Shown here piece by piece: positions 7,826-16,901 of a stretch of DNA of 22,516 bases (position 1 is its first letter; every line of letters starts with the position of its first letter). Location: the NCBI GenBank assembly GCA_023388935.1, contig JAEWFG010000240.1, positions 1-22,516 on the forward strand, written 5' to 3'. The notes below the pieces were generated by a model. That model was given only the letters and a program-made list of their open reading frames with translations. It was not told where the DNA came from and did no database searches. The position numbers and the translations under genes are program-made. The stretch comes from Pseudomonadota bacterium. GTDB lineage: Bacteria; Pseudomonadota; Alphaproteobacteria; Rhizobiales; Xanthobacteraceae.

Positions 7826-8596
7826 ATGACATCCAGCCGATTCGATCTCCGCGGCAAGGTCGCGGTCGTAACAGGAGGCAATGGCGGCATCGGGCTCGGC
7901 TTGGCCCATGGGCTCGCCGATGCCGGCGCCGATATCGCCGTGGTCGGACGCAACGAAACCAAATCGGCCGCTGCCGTGGCCGACCTTGAGCAGCGCGGCG
8001 TGAAGGCGATTGCCGTCACCACCGACGTGACCGACAAGGCGGCCGTCGCCGCAATGATCGATCGCGTCGTCAAGGATCTCGGCCGCATCGACATCCTCAT
8101 CAACAACGCCGGCATGAGCATCCGCAAGCCGCCGCACGAGCTTGAGCTCGACGAATGGAACAAGGTGATCGACACCAACCTCACCAGCGCCTTCGTGTGC
8201 TCGAAGCTGGCCTACCCGGCGCTGAAGGCGTCCGGCAACGGCAAGGTGATCAACATCGGCTCGATGATGTCGATCTTCGGCGCGAGCTTCGCGACGGCCT
8301 ATGCAGCGAGCAAGGGCGGTATCGTGCAGTACACGCGCGCCTGCGCCAATGCCTGGGCGCCTGACAACATCCAGGTCAACGCCATCCTGCCGGGCTGGAT
8401 CGACACCGACCTCACCCGCGGCGCACGAAAGCAGGTATCGGGATTGCACGAGCGGGTGCTGGCGCGCACGCCTGCAGGGCGTTGGGGCGAGATCGACGAC
8501 TTCGCCGGCATCGCCGTGTTCCTCGCCTCGCCGGCGTCGAACTTCGTCACGGGCACCGCGATCCCCGTCGATGGCGGGTTCTCGGTGATGGCGTAA
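7826..8596 (+). CDS. Short-chain dehydrogenase/reductase (SDR)
   Basis: 256 residues, the normal length of a classical SDR. Seen: cofactor site VTGGNGGIGLG (15-25), NNAG (about 90-93), the catalytic Ser in NIGSMMS, YxxxK as YAASK (about 155-159), and the C-terminal DGGFSVMA. The Asn/Arg pattern after the second strand (VVGRNETK) suggests NADP preference. It is closest in style to gluconate 5-dehydrogenase / 3-oxoacyl-ACP-reductase-like enzymes; the substrate cannot be told. CAGGGA lies upstream of the ATG, 21 bp after the small membrane gene. Confidence 0.9.
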   Translation: MTSSRFDLRGKVAVVTGGNGGIGLGLAHGLADAGADIAVVGRNETKSAAAVADLEQRGVKAIAVTTDVTDKAAVAAMIDRVVKDLGRIDILINNAGMSIRKPPHELELDEWNKVIDTNLTSAFVCSKLAYPALKASGNGKVINIGSMMSIFGASFATAYAASKGGIVQYTRACANAWAPDNIQVNAILPGWIDTDLTRGARKQVSGLHERVLARTPAGRWGEIDDFAGIAVFLASPASNFVTGTAIPVDGGFSVMA

Positions 8597-8618
8597 GGCT
8601 GGCTTGCGCGCAAAAAAG

Positions 8619-8648
8619 AAGCCCCGGACGATGCCGGGGCTTTTTGAT
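8619..8648. terminator. Bidirectional intrinsic terminator
   Basis: Stem AAGCCCCGG (8619-8627) and CCGGGGCTT (8634-8642), loop ACGATG. It is followed by TTTGATTTT on the plus strand and has AAAAAAG on the other side, giving a T-tract on the minus strand. It lies between the convergent SDR (stop 8596) and OMP (stop 8697) genes and can serve both. Confidence 0.9.
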
Positions 8649-8696
8649 TTTGGCAGTGATCGTCTTTTATAGGTGCTTGGTCGTTCGTTAACGTGC

Positions 8697-9467
8697 TCAG
8701 TAGCGCGCGATGGCCGGCGCGTCGAATTTGTAGCTCGCACGCACCACGGCCCACTGGATGTCGCGCGGCTTGGCGTCGAAAGTGTAGTTCGTCGTCGTGC
8801 CACCGAGCTGATAGGTCTGGCTGCCGAATGCCGCGTAGTTGTATTCGAGGCCGACAATCCAGTTGCGGGTGATGCCGTATTCCCAGCCTGCGCCGACGGT
8901 CCAGCCGTTGGCCCAGTGGGTCTGACCACCCGAACCTGGGGTGACCGCGTCGCTGACGTTAAGACGGTTGTTCACGCCGGCATAGCCGCCCTTGATGTAG
9001 AACAGGTTGTTCTGGACGGCAAAGCCTGCGCGGCCGACCACGGTCGCGAGGACGTTGGCGCGCCAGGAGAACACATCGTTAGCGGGACCGAAGACGGTGT
9101 TCACGACCGTGCCCTTGTTGTCGAGGCCGGAGATCGTGCCTTCCATACCGAACACGTAGTTGTTGGCCTGCCAGTTGTAGCCGATCTGGGCGCCGCCCAT
9201 GATGCCTGAACCGCGCTGACGATAGCCCTGGCCCGGGACGAGATCGCCGAAGCGGCCAAAATTGCTGTTGCCGTTGTTGATGAACTGCTCGTTGGTCCAT
9301 GCGCCACCGATGTGACCGCCGACATAGAAACCGGTCCAGTTGAACAGCGGCTCGATATAGGCAGGCGCCTTCGTGTAGGGCCGCGCAGCGAGATCGGCGG
9401 CGGAAGCAGCGCCGGTCGAAACCAGAGCGGTCGTGCAGGCGAAGGCAGCAATCAACTTGTTACGCAT
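8697..9467 (-). CDS. Outer-membrane beta-barrel protein (Omp25/31-like), paralogue
   Basis: 256 residues. The start at 9467 has GAGGAG upstream; the signal peptide is MRNKLIAAFACTTALVSTGAASA, cut before ADLAARPYTKAP. The mature protein has NWTGFYVGGHIGGAW, Gly/aromatic barrel strands and a C-terminal aromatic residue (AIARY). The N-termini of this protein and the OMP at 6552 share A-D-L-x-A-R-P-Y-x-K-A-P and NWTGFY, so they are paralogues, but the barrels differ considerably. Function beyond outer-membrane barrel is unknown. It is convergent with the SDR gene. The 180-bp upstream gap carries a palindrome at 9584-9599. Confidence 0.88.
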   Translation of the reverse strand: MRNKLIAAFACTTALVSTGAASAADLAARPYTKAPAYIEPLFNWTGFYVGGHIGGAWTNEQFINNGNSNFGRFGDLVPGQGYRQRGSGIMGGAQIGYNWQANNYVFGMEGTISGLDNKGTVVNTVFGPANDVFSWRANVLATVVGRAGFAVQNNLFYIKGGYAGVNNRLNVSDAVTPGSGGQTHWANGWTVGAGWEYGITRNWIVGLEYNYAAFGSQTYQLGGTTTNYTFDAKPRDIQWAVVRASYKFDAPAIARY

Positions 9468-9583
9468 GGTACTCCTCGTGTCCTTTGATGGGCACACGCT
9501 CACAGACAGTTCTTACTAAAATTCGAATCATGAAAGTTAAGGCGCGGGATTGACAGCCAGCGGTCATTGAATCCGTTTGCACT

Positions 9584-9599
9584 GTTGCACGCACGCAAC
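9584..9599. promoter_or_regulatory. Palindrome and TTGCAC repeat upstream of minus-strand OMP
   Basis: GTTGC, 6 nt, GCAAC forms an inverted repeat, and TTGCAC occurs twice (9577-9582 and 9585-9590) in direct orientation. The site is about 117 nt upstream of the OMP start at 9467, in the gap after the FAD monooxygenase gene. An operator role is possible; support is from symmetry only. Confidence 0.3.
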
Positions 9600-9646
9600 G
9601 CGCGGCGCGCCATTTAACGTGAAATTATCCCTATCGAGTTCTTACG

Positions 9647-10894
9647 CTACGGTGCCGGCGCAACCTTCGAATGCACGTGCTCGGGCCGCACGCCGAGCGC
9701 AAGCAGGCGCGCCGGAATGCCCTGGAGCCAAGGCAGCGCGGTGATGAGGCGCACGACCAGTGGCACCTTCAGCGGCCGATCGCCCGGCTGCAAAGCGCCA
9801 CTGATGATGTTGTTCTGCGCGATCTCTTGCATTCGCTGCGTCACCTTCACCGGAAACTCGCGGCGACGGCGCACGGCATCGAGTTCATGCTCGGACGGGC
9901 AGCCGAGCTGAAGCTTGTCGGCGAGCAGGTTGGCGGTCGCGACCGCATCCTGCACGGCGAGATTGACGCCGACGCCGCCGACCGGCGACATCGCATGCGC
10001 GGCATCGCCGATGCAGAGCAGGCCCGGCCGGGTCCAGCGCGGCAGGCGGTTGATCGCGACGGTGAGCAGCTTGACGTCGTCAAAGCTCTTCACATCGGAA
10101 ATGCCGCTCTTCAGGATCGGCGCCATGCGGACGACGTCGTCAAGCATCGCCTGCAATCCCCTCGCCTTCACCGCATCGTATTGTCCCTTGGCGATAACAT
10201 AAGCGCATTGCCAGTAGTCGCCGCGGTCGAAGGTGACCATCATCTTGCCCGGCTCGACGCGCGCGAACACATTTTCCGTCTCGTCGGGCCTGCGGCCGGC
10301 ACGGAACCACAACACGTCCATCGGCGCGCCGATCTCCTCGACGCTTAGGCCCGCGCACTCGCGCACCGTCGAATGCCGGCCATCGCAGGCAATGGTGAGA
10401 TCGGCCTCGATGTCGATCGGTCCTTCAGGCATCTCTGCTCGCACGCCGGCGATCGTCTCGCCGCGGCGGATCAGATCGACGGCCTCCGTGCTCATCATCA
10501 CTTTGAGCGAAGCGAAGCGCTGGCCGGCCTCGCGGAGGAAATTCAGGAAGTCCCATTGCGGCATGAAGGCAATGAAGGGGTACTTCGTGCGGAGCCGGCT
10601 GAGATCGGCGACGCGCACGGGCGTGCCGCCGAACAGACCGTCCATCTTCTGCAAACGCTGATGCGGCAGCTTCAGGAAGCCGTCGATCAGGCCCAGCTCG
10701 TCCATGACCTGAAGCGTCGACGGATGAACGGTGTCGCCGCGAAAGTCGCGGAAAAAATCCGCATGCTTCTCCAGCACCACGACGTCGATGCCGGCCCGTC
10801 CCAGGAGATAGCCGAGCATCATGCCGGCAGGCCCGCCGCCGACAATGCAGCACCGGGCTTTTATGGCGCGCTGTTGCGACGGACCGGCTTCCAT
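9647..10894 (-). CDS. FAD-dependent monooxygenase (PHBH-fold oxidoreductase)
   Basis: 415 residues. Seen: the Rossmann dinucleotide motif VGGGPAG (18-24) with a Glu at the end of strand 2 (VVVLEKH), the DG motif ACDGRHSTVRE (168-178), and the GD motif CIGDAAHAMSPVGGVGVNLAVQDA beginning about 293, the standard set of group A flavin monooxygenases. The substrate is not identifiable: aromatic or quinone/polyketide hydroxylation is typical of the fold. GGGAGG lies about 8 nt upstream of the ATG. The next gene downstream on the strand is the OMP, 180 nt away, and appears independent. Confidence 0.88.
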   Translation of the reverse strand: MEAGPSQQRAIKARCCIVGGGPAGMMLGYLLGRAGIDVVVLEKHADFFRDFRGDTVHPSTLQVMDELGLIDGFLKLPHQRLQKMDGLFGGTPVRVADLSRLRTKYPFIAFMPQWDFLNFLREAGQRFASLKVMMSTEAVDLIRRGETIAGVRAEMPEGPIDIEADLTIACDGRHSTVRECAGLSVEEIGAPMDVLWFRAGRRPDETENVFARVEPGKMMVTFDRGDYWQCAYVIAKGQYDAVKARGLQAMLDDVVRMAPILKSGISDVKSFDDVKLLTVAINRLPRWTRPGLLCIGDAAHAMSPVGGVGVNLAVQDAVATANLLADKLQLGCPSEHELDAVRRRREFPVKVTQRMQEIAQNNIISGALQPGDRPLKVPLVVRLITALPWLQGIPARLLALGVRPEHVHSKVAPAP

Positions 10895-10943
10895 GATCCG
10901 GCCTCCCTTGTGCTTCGAGCCAGAACGGGATTGTAGCGTCAGC

Positions 10944-11142
10944 TCACGAACCGGGAAGGTTCAATTTGACCAGAACGCCGCTCGATTGCTGCCGCGGTTC
11001 GCCGATCTCCGACACGCTGCCGTCGCGATAGCTCAGCTCCGACCGGCACCTGCTTGTGCTTGTCCTGTCGAATACCGTCCGCACCTCTCAACGGCCTGGG
11101 CCCGGAACCAAAGCGGCCCCGGATGTACTTGATCAGCCACAT
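10944..11142 (-). pseudogene. Small ORF with probable +1 frameshift, unknown product
   Basis: An ATG at 11142 follows AAGAGG at good spacing and opens a frame reading MWLIKYIRGRFGSGPRP. After about 33 codons that frame degrades into Arg-rich residues, while the next frame reads sensibly as ELSYRDGSVSEIGEP and ends GVLVKLNLPGS with a stop at 10944. The total 199 nt equals 66 codons plus one base, so removing one base around 11038-11042 joins the two halves into a 65-aa protein. It could be a disrupted gene, a sequencing error or programmed frameshifting. No function is recognised. Confidence 0.45.
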
Positions 11143-11310
11143 GAGCGCCTCTTTTCATTCCGAATATCCGAAACACGGGCGCCACTTCAACTCCGAAGCG
11201 AAAGACGATTTCGGGGCGATTCCAGGGGGCGGCCACAGCCCGAAGGCTTTCGGATCAGCCGCGACGACGCAATCCGCCGCGGAAAACCCCAATCGCGCCC
11301 GCCCTTTGGG

Positions 11311-11330
11311 TAAAAACCTCAGGTTTTTTA
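11311..11330. terminator. Hairpin with T/A tract upstream of DEAD-box promoter
   Basis: TAAAAACC, loop TCA, GGTTTTTTA. The arm is AT-rich with only two GC pairs, and the T-tract is inside the stem, so it works as a symmetrical terminator-like element on either strand. It could end transcription entering the helicase region; no gene directly feeding into it is evident. Confidence 0.4.
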
Positions 11331-11352
11331 GGATCTTCCCGCGCCCGCTCCA

Positions 11353-11380
11353 TTGACTTTGGCCGATTCCTGCATATGTT
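11353..11380 (+). promoter_or_regulatory. Candidate sigma70 promoter of DEAD-box helicase
   Basis: TTGACT (11353-11358), 16-nt spacer, TATGTT (11375-11380). The inferred start leaves a leader of about 150 nt before the ATG at 11540, as in cold-inducible helicase genes. Confidence 0.5.
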
Positions 11381-11539
11381 CCGTGGCGACGCGGCTCAGA
11401 TCGAAGAGCGATTCCTGAGCTTGGCGCTTTGTTCGCGTGAGTCAGCACCCCCAGCTTCCTTGAAAGCGCGCCGTTTCGGGGTGAAACGCGACAGCCTTAT
11501 TACCCTCGATTCCGGACGGCGGTTTCGACCAGAGGCTCA

Positions 11540-13057
<1,518 letters not shown>

Positions 13058-13058
13058 G

Positions 13059-13081
13059 GAACGGTCGTTTACCGGCCGTTC
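13059..13081 (+). terminator. Stable hairpin directly after helicase stop
   Basis: GAACGGTCG and CGGCCGTTC form a 9-bp stem (one G-T pair) with loop TTTAC, starting one base after the stop codon. No T-tract follows, so it is either a weak or Rho-assisted terminator or a 3'-end protective hairpin. Confidence 0.45.
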
Positions 13082-13160
13082 ACGATCATCCGTTAGCCTG
13101 CGAACATAATTTAAGTATTGCCGCGGTCGATAGCGCACCGACCGTTGTGGGGTATGTTCC

Positions 13161-14228
13161 GTGGTCAAGGTGCTTGACGAACACGAACGCACGATGGCGT
13201 TCGCCGAGGTAGCACTCGGTCAGATCCGCTCGCTCAGGCAAACCGCAATTCCCCGCAATTACGAGATCTGGTACGTCTACGCCACCGGCTACAACGCGCC
13301 GCTCAACAAGATCATCAACGAGACGCTCGCGCGCAACGGCAAGCTGACCGAAGCCGATCTCGAGCAGATCTACGAGACCTATCTCTCCCACATCAAGACC
13401 ACCGATCGCATCGACAAGGTCGGCGCGCGCGTCATCGGCGAGATCGATGACGTGGTGGAGGTGCTGAGCGAAGCGCTCGGGATGACGAACTCCTATGATG
13501 CCAGCCTCTCGGGCGCGGCGGGGCAGCTATCGTCGGCCACGAAGCCCGAACAGATCAAATCGATCGTTGAGGCTCTGCTCCGTTCGACCGATGAAATGCG
13601 CGACACGAACAAGGTGCTCGAAGACCGGCTTATCCTTGCAAAGAACGAGATCAGCAATCTCCAGCAGAGCCTGGAGGCGATCCGCGCTGAAAGCCTGACC
13701 GATCCGCTCACCGGCCTTGGCAATCGCAAATATTTCGACCGCATGATCGGCATGGCCGTCCAGAATGCGCTCGCCTCGGGCGAGCCGCTGTCGCTGCTCC
13801 TGTTCGACATCGATCACTTCAAGTCGTTCAACGATTCCTACGGCCACCTCACCGGCGACCAGGTGCTGCGGCTCGTCGGCCTGTCCTTGAAGCAGACCAT
13901 CAAGGGCCAGGACATCACCGCGCGCTATGGCGGCGAGGAATTCGCGGTCGTGCTGCCCAACACGGCGCTGCGCCAGGCCCTCACCGTCGCCGATCACATC
14001 CGCCGCGCCGTGATGTCGAAGGAGCTGAAGAAGAAATCCACCGGAGAGATCCTTGGTCGCGTCACCATCTCCGTCGGCGTCTCCATGCTCAAGCAGGGCG
14101 ACGACACCGAGGCCCTGATCGAGCGCGCGGATGCCTGTCTCTACGCCGCCAAGCGCAGCGGCCGCAACCGCGTGATCTGCGAAGCCGATCCGGAATTCGC
14201 AGCCGAGACACACGGCCGGGTGGCGTAA
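13161..14228 (+). CDS. GGDEF-domain diguanylate cyclase
   Basis: 355 residues. The GGDEF domain occupies about 178-345, with DPLTGLGNRKYF (181-192), the metal-binding FDIDHFKSFND (215-225) and the active-site GGEEF (257-261); the product is cyclic di-GMP from two GTP. The allosteric inhibition site, normally RxxD five residues before GGEEF, reads KGQD (248-251), so Arg is replaced by Lys. The N-terminal 150 residues are soluble, alpha-helical, with a NYEIWYVYATG stretch and a coiled-coil-like section at 130-175; no membrane segment is seen. The start is taken as GTG at 13161 with GGGGT upstream; an internal ATG at codon 12 is a weaker alternative. Confidence 0.85.
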   Translation: MVKVLDEHERTMAFAEVALGQIRSLRQTAIPRNYEIWYVYATGYNAPLNKIINETLARNGKLTEADLEQIYETYLSHIKTTDRIDKVGARVIGEIDDVVEVLSEALGMTNSYDASLSGAAGQLSSATKPEQIKSIVEALLRSTDEMRDTNKVLEDRLILAKNEISNLQQSLEAIRAESLTDPLTGLGNRKYFDRMIGMAVQNALASGEPLSLLLFDIDHFKSFNDSYGHLTGDQVLRLVGLSLKQTIKGQDITARYGGEEFAVVLPNTALRQALTVADHIRRAVMSKELKKKSTGEILGRVTISVGVSMLKQGDDTEALIERADACLYAAKRSGRNRVICEADPEFAAETHGRVA

Positions 14229-14236
14229 GCTGAACC

Positions 14237-14686
14237 TCAGGCCCTTCGCTTGACGCGCTTGTGAACCGGGATCTTGCCGGCGGCCTTCCTTTTCGGAGAC
14301 GCCTTCGCAGGCTTGGCGCGTTTCTTCGCTACTTCCTTCGACGTCTTTTTGGTCTTCGGCCGCTTCTTCACCTTGGCCCGCTGCGCGGCGGCGAGAGCCG
14401 CCCTCGCCCATTGTGCGAGCTCCTCGGAATCGTCGAACAGGCGCGCCGGCAGCTCCCAGTAGGAGTTCACCATCACGGTCTTGGCACGGGTCGAGTACTG
14501 GAACGGCTTTGAGCCTTCTGCTTCAAAGTCCGGGATGGTCACCTCGTCAGCGCGGAAGAACAGGCCGGCGCGCAGGGCGAGCGCGAAGTTGATCCCGTCG
14601 GCCGATATGCCGTAGCCGGAGAACATTTTCCGGATGGTAACGGGGCCGAAATCGGCGAACAGGTCGATCAGGAATTCGCGGTCCAT
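14237..14686 (-). CDS. TfoX N-terminal-domain protein with Lys/Arg-rich tail
   Basis: 149 residues from ATG at 14686 (AGGGAAG upstream); a TTG nine codons earlier is a weaker start. Residues 1-100 fit the TfoX/Sxy N-terminal domain (DREFLIDLFADFGPVTIRKMFSGYGIS, then RAGLFFRADE and YWELPARLFDD). The remaining 46 residues (104-149) contain 22 Lys or Arg and one acidic residue, with PK/AK repeats like bacterial histone-H1-like tails. TfoX/Sxy regulates competence genes in gamma-proteobacteria, but single-domain rhizobial copies are uncharacterised. The tail predicts nucleic-acid binding. It is convergent with the diguanylate cyclase, with an 8-bp gap between stops. Confidence 0.75.
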   Translation of the reverse strand: MDREFLIDLFADFGPVTIRKMFSGYGISADGINFALALRAGLFFRADEVTIPDFEAEGSKPFQYSTRAKTVMVNSYWELPARLFDDSEELAQWARAALAAAQRAKVKKRPKTKKTSKEVAKKRAKPAKASPKRKAAGKIPVHKRVKRRA

Positions 14687-14729
14687 CGGAGGCTTCCCTG
14701 CGGGCGCAAGCAAACCCTCATAGCATCCT

Positions 14730-14804
14730 CGTCATTGCGAGCGAAGCGAAGCAATCCAGACTTCCGCCGCGGAGACGGTCTGGATCGCTCCGCTCGCAAT
14801 GACG
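14730..14804. repeat. Palindromic intergenic repeat element
   Basis: Left arm CGTCATTGCGAGCGAAGCG...CCAGAC (14730-14761) and right arm GTCTGG...CGCTCGCAATGACG (14778-14804) are inverted repeats. The right arm lacks about 5 nt of the left arm's central part. The GTCATTGCGAGCG signature is characteristic of the short dispersed palindromes (REP-like) common in Bradyrhizobium and Rhodopseudomonas genomes. It sits 7 bp after the sufA stop and 44 bp before the TfoX start, so it may also stop or stabilise suf transcripts. Confidence 0.8.
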
Positions 14805-14810
14805 AAAGGG

Positions 14811-15221
14811 CTACCCGTCGACCTTGGCCGGGCGCAACTCGACCGACTCGCCGCAGCCGCAGGCCGAGACCTGGTTGGGGTTATTGAAGACGAACTGGGC
14901 CTGCATCTTGTCGGCCTTGTAGTCCATCTCGGTGCCGAGCAGGAACAGCACGGCCTTGGGGTCGACCAGGATCTTGACGCCCTTGTCCTCGACGACCTCG
15001 TCGGTCGGGCGGATCTCATGGGCGTATTCGACCGTGTAGGACTGGCCGGCGCAGCCGCCGTTCTTCACGCCGACGCGCAGGCCGACGATCTCGGAGTCGG
15101 CGCGCTGGGTCAGCTCGGTGATCCGCTGGGCAGCGGCATCCGTCAGCCGCATCACCTGCGGGCGCGGGCGCCGGGGCTTGGGAGTGGATGCTGGTGTCGA
15201 TGCCGACGATGTCTGGGTCAT
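14811..15221 (-). CDS. sufA: A-type Fe-S cluster carrier (SufA/IscA)
   Basis: 136 residues. The three conserved cluster-ligand Cys are Cys57 in GGCAGQSY and Cys121 and Cys123 in ACGCGES, the family arrangement. It receives clusters from the SufBCD complex and passes them to apoproteins. The first 22 residues are a low-complexity Ser/Pro/Arg tail. It is the last gene of the suf operon, 64 nt after the DUF59 gene, with a weak Shine-Dalgarno. Confidence 0.93.
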   Translation of the reverse strand: MTQTSSASTPASTPKPRRPRPQVMRLTDAAAQRITELTQRADSEIVGLRVGVKNGGCAGQSYTVEYAHEIRPTDEVVEDKGVKILVDPKAVLFLLGTEMDYKADKMQAQFVFNNPNQVSACGCGESVELRPAKVDG

Positions 15222-15285
15222 GTCAGTGATGTGGTCCGTTGCGGAGCGAATTCAATGCCAATTCTGCCAAGCCAATGCGTACGCG

Positions 15286-15657
15286 TCACCACATGTTGAG
15301 CACGAGGCGGGCCTCGTCGCTCATACGCTCGGGCGTCCAGGCCGGCTCCCAGACGACCTTGACGTCGACCACGCCGACGCCGGGGACGCTGGCAACCGCG
15401 TTCTCCACCATGGTCGGCAGCTCGCCGGCGGCCGGGCAGTTCGGTGTCGTCAGCGTCATCAGCACGTCGACCGAGCGATCGTCCTTGATCTCGACCTTGT
15501 AGATCAGCCCGAGCTCGTAGATGTCGGCGGGGATTTCCGGGTCGAACACGGTCTTGAGCCCGGCGATGATCTCGGTGGTCAGCCGCTCGGTCTCCTCCGG
15601 AGGCAGCGCCGAACGGGTCTCCATCGGATTGGCTTTGACTTCGGCCGTGTCACTCAT
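15286..15657 (-). CDS. sufT: SUF-associated DUF59/MIP18 protein (SufX/SufT)
   Basis: 123 residues from the ATG at 15657. It carries the MIP18/DUF59 core DPEIPADIYELGLIY (39-53) and TTPNCPAAGE with the conserved Cys74. Family members act in Fe-S cluster maturation or targeting; rhizobial operons list this gene as sufX. The start was chosen because ATGA overlaps the sufS stop, while the longer in-frame extension runs inside sufS. Translational coupling to sufS is likely. Confidence 0.9.
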   Translation of the reverse strand: MSDTAEVKANPMETRSALPPEETERLTTEIIAGLKTVFDPEIPADIYELGLIYKVEIKDDRSVDVLMTLTTPNCPAAGELPTMVENAVASVPGVGVVDVKVVWEPAWTPERMSDEARLVLNMW

Positions 15658-16901
15658 GCGAACAAATCCCGCGCCTTCAGCAGCGCCTGTGCCAGATGAT
15701 CGACTTCTTCCCGCGTATTGTACATGCCGAACGAGGCCCGGCAGGTCGCAGTCACGTTGAACCGCTCTAAAAGCGGCATCACGCAATGGGTGCCGGCGCG
15801 CACCGCAATCCCCTGGCGGTCGATCACGGTGGCAACGTCATGGGCGTGCGCGCCCTTGAGCTCGAAGGAGATCACCGGACCCTTGCCGCGTGCGGTACCG
15901 ATCAGCCGCAGCGAGTTGATCTCGCGCAGGCGTTCCTGGGCGTAGGTGACGAGATCGTGCTCGTGGGCGGCGATGCGCTCCTTGCCGATCGAATTGACGT
16001 AGTCGATGGCCTCACCCAGGCCCACCGCCTCGACGATCGCCGGCGTGCCGGCCTCGAATTTGTGCGGAGGATCGCCATAGGTAACGACGTCACGCGAGAC
16101 TTCGCGGATCATCTCGCCGCCGCCGTTATAGGGACGCATCGCGACAAGATGATCGTATTTGGCCCAGAGCACGCCGATGCCGGTCGGACCGTACACCTTG
16201 TGGCCGGTGAAGACGTAGAAATCGCAGCCGATGTCCTGGACGTCGACCGGCAGATGCACCGCGCCCTGGCTGCCGTCGACCAGCACCGGAATGCCGCGGG
16301 CGTGCGCAATCTTCACGACGTCCTTGACCGGCACGATGGTGCCGAGCGCGTTCGACATTTGCGTAATCGCGACCAGCTTGGTCTTGGCCGTGAGCAGCTT
16401 CTCGAACTCGTCGATGAGGAAATTGCCTTCGTCGTCGACCGGCGCCCACTTGATCACGGCACCGTGGCGCTCCCTGAGGAAATGCCAGGGCACGATGTTG
16501 GAGTGGTGCTCCATGATCGAGATGACGATCTCGTCGCCCGCCTTGATGTTCGGCTCGCCCCAGGACGACGCGACCAGATTGATCGCCTCCGTCGCATTGC
16601 GGGTGAAGATCACTTCCTCAGGTCGCGACGCATTGATGAACTGCGCCACCTTGGTACGGCCGCCCTCATAGGCTTCGGTCGCGGCGTTGGCGAGGTAATG
16701 CAGGCCGCGATGCACGTTGGCGTATTCGGACGTATAGGCCTGCGTCATGCGGTCGAGCACGGACTGCGGCTTCTGTGCCGAGGCGGCGTTGTCGAGATAG
16801 ACCAGCGGCTTGCCATAGACCTGCATGGCCAGCGCCGGAAAGTCCTGGCGCACCCGCGCGACGTCGTACGCGCCGTTCTTGACTGCCGGATGCGTGCTCA
16901 T
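15654..16901 (-). CDS. sufS: Cysteine desulfurase SufS (group II)
   Basis: 415 residues, PLP-dependent. It takes sulfur from L-cysteine as a persulfide for Fe-S assembly. Seen: the PLP lysine Lys235 in FTGHKVYGPTG, the His in SIMEHHSNIVPW, and the catalytic Cys373 in RAGTHCVMPLL, with CRASFGMYNT near the end. This is the longer SufS class. It overlaps sufD (ATGA) upstream and sufT (ATGA) downstream, so the three are translationally coupled. No SufE or SufU partner is visible in this window, so the sulfur acceptor must be elsewhere or be bypassed. Confidence 0.95.
   Translation of the reverse strand: MSTHPAVKNGAYDVARVRQDFPALAMQVYGKPLVYLDNAASAQKPQSVLDRMTQAYTSEYANVHRGLHYLANAATEAYEGGRTKVAQFINASRPEEVIFTRNATEAINLVASSWGEPNIKAGDEIVISIMEHHSNIVPWHFLRERHGAVIKWAPVDDEGNFLIDEFEKLLTAKTKLVAITQMSNALGTIVPVKDVVKIAHARGIPVLVDGSQGAVHLPVDVQDIGCDFYVFTGHKVYGPTGIGVLWAKYDHLVAMRPYNGGGEMIREVSRDVVTYGDPPHKFEAGTPAIVEAVGLGEAIDYVNSIGKERIAAHEHDLVTYAQERLREINSLRLIGTARGKGPVISFELKGAHAHDVATVIDRQGIAVRAGTHCVMPLLERFNVTATCRASFGMYNTREEVDHLAQALLKARDLFA

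Larger units (their letters stand above)
11143..11539. other. Intergenic region and leader of the DEAD-box gene (397 bp)
   Basis: I see no convincing gene. It contains a TAAAAACC-TCA-GGTTTTTTA hairpin (11311-11330), a sigma70-like promoter TTGACT-16 nt-TATGTT (11353-11380), and about 150 nt of transcribed leader ending in AGAGG before the helicase ATG. Short ORFs on both strands have no ribosome-binding site or family features. Confidence 0.6.

Noticed and set aside
11141..11356. Plus-strand ORF beginning MSASFHSEYPKHG
   Set aside because: No Shine-Dalgarno, it opposes the start of the small minus-strand ORF, and its C-terminal half is read through the terminator-like hairpin; no supporting evidence.
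11155..11448. 97-aa minus-strand ORF upstream of the helicase
   Set aside because: It overlaps the helicase promoter and the hairpin at 11311-11330, has no ribosome-binding site and no recognisable features.
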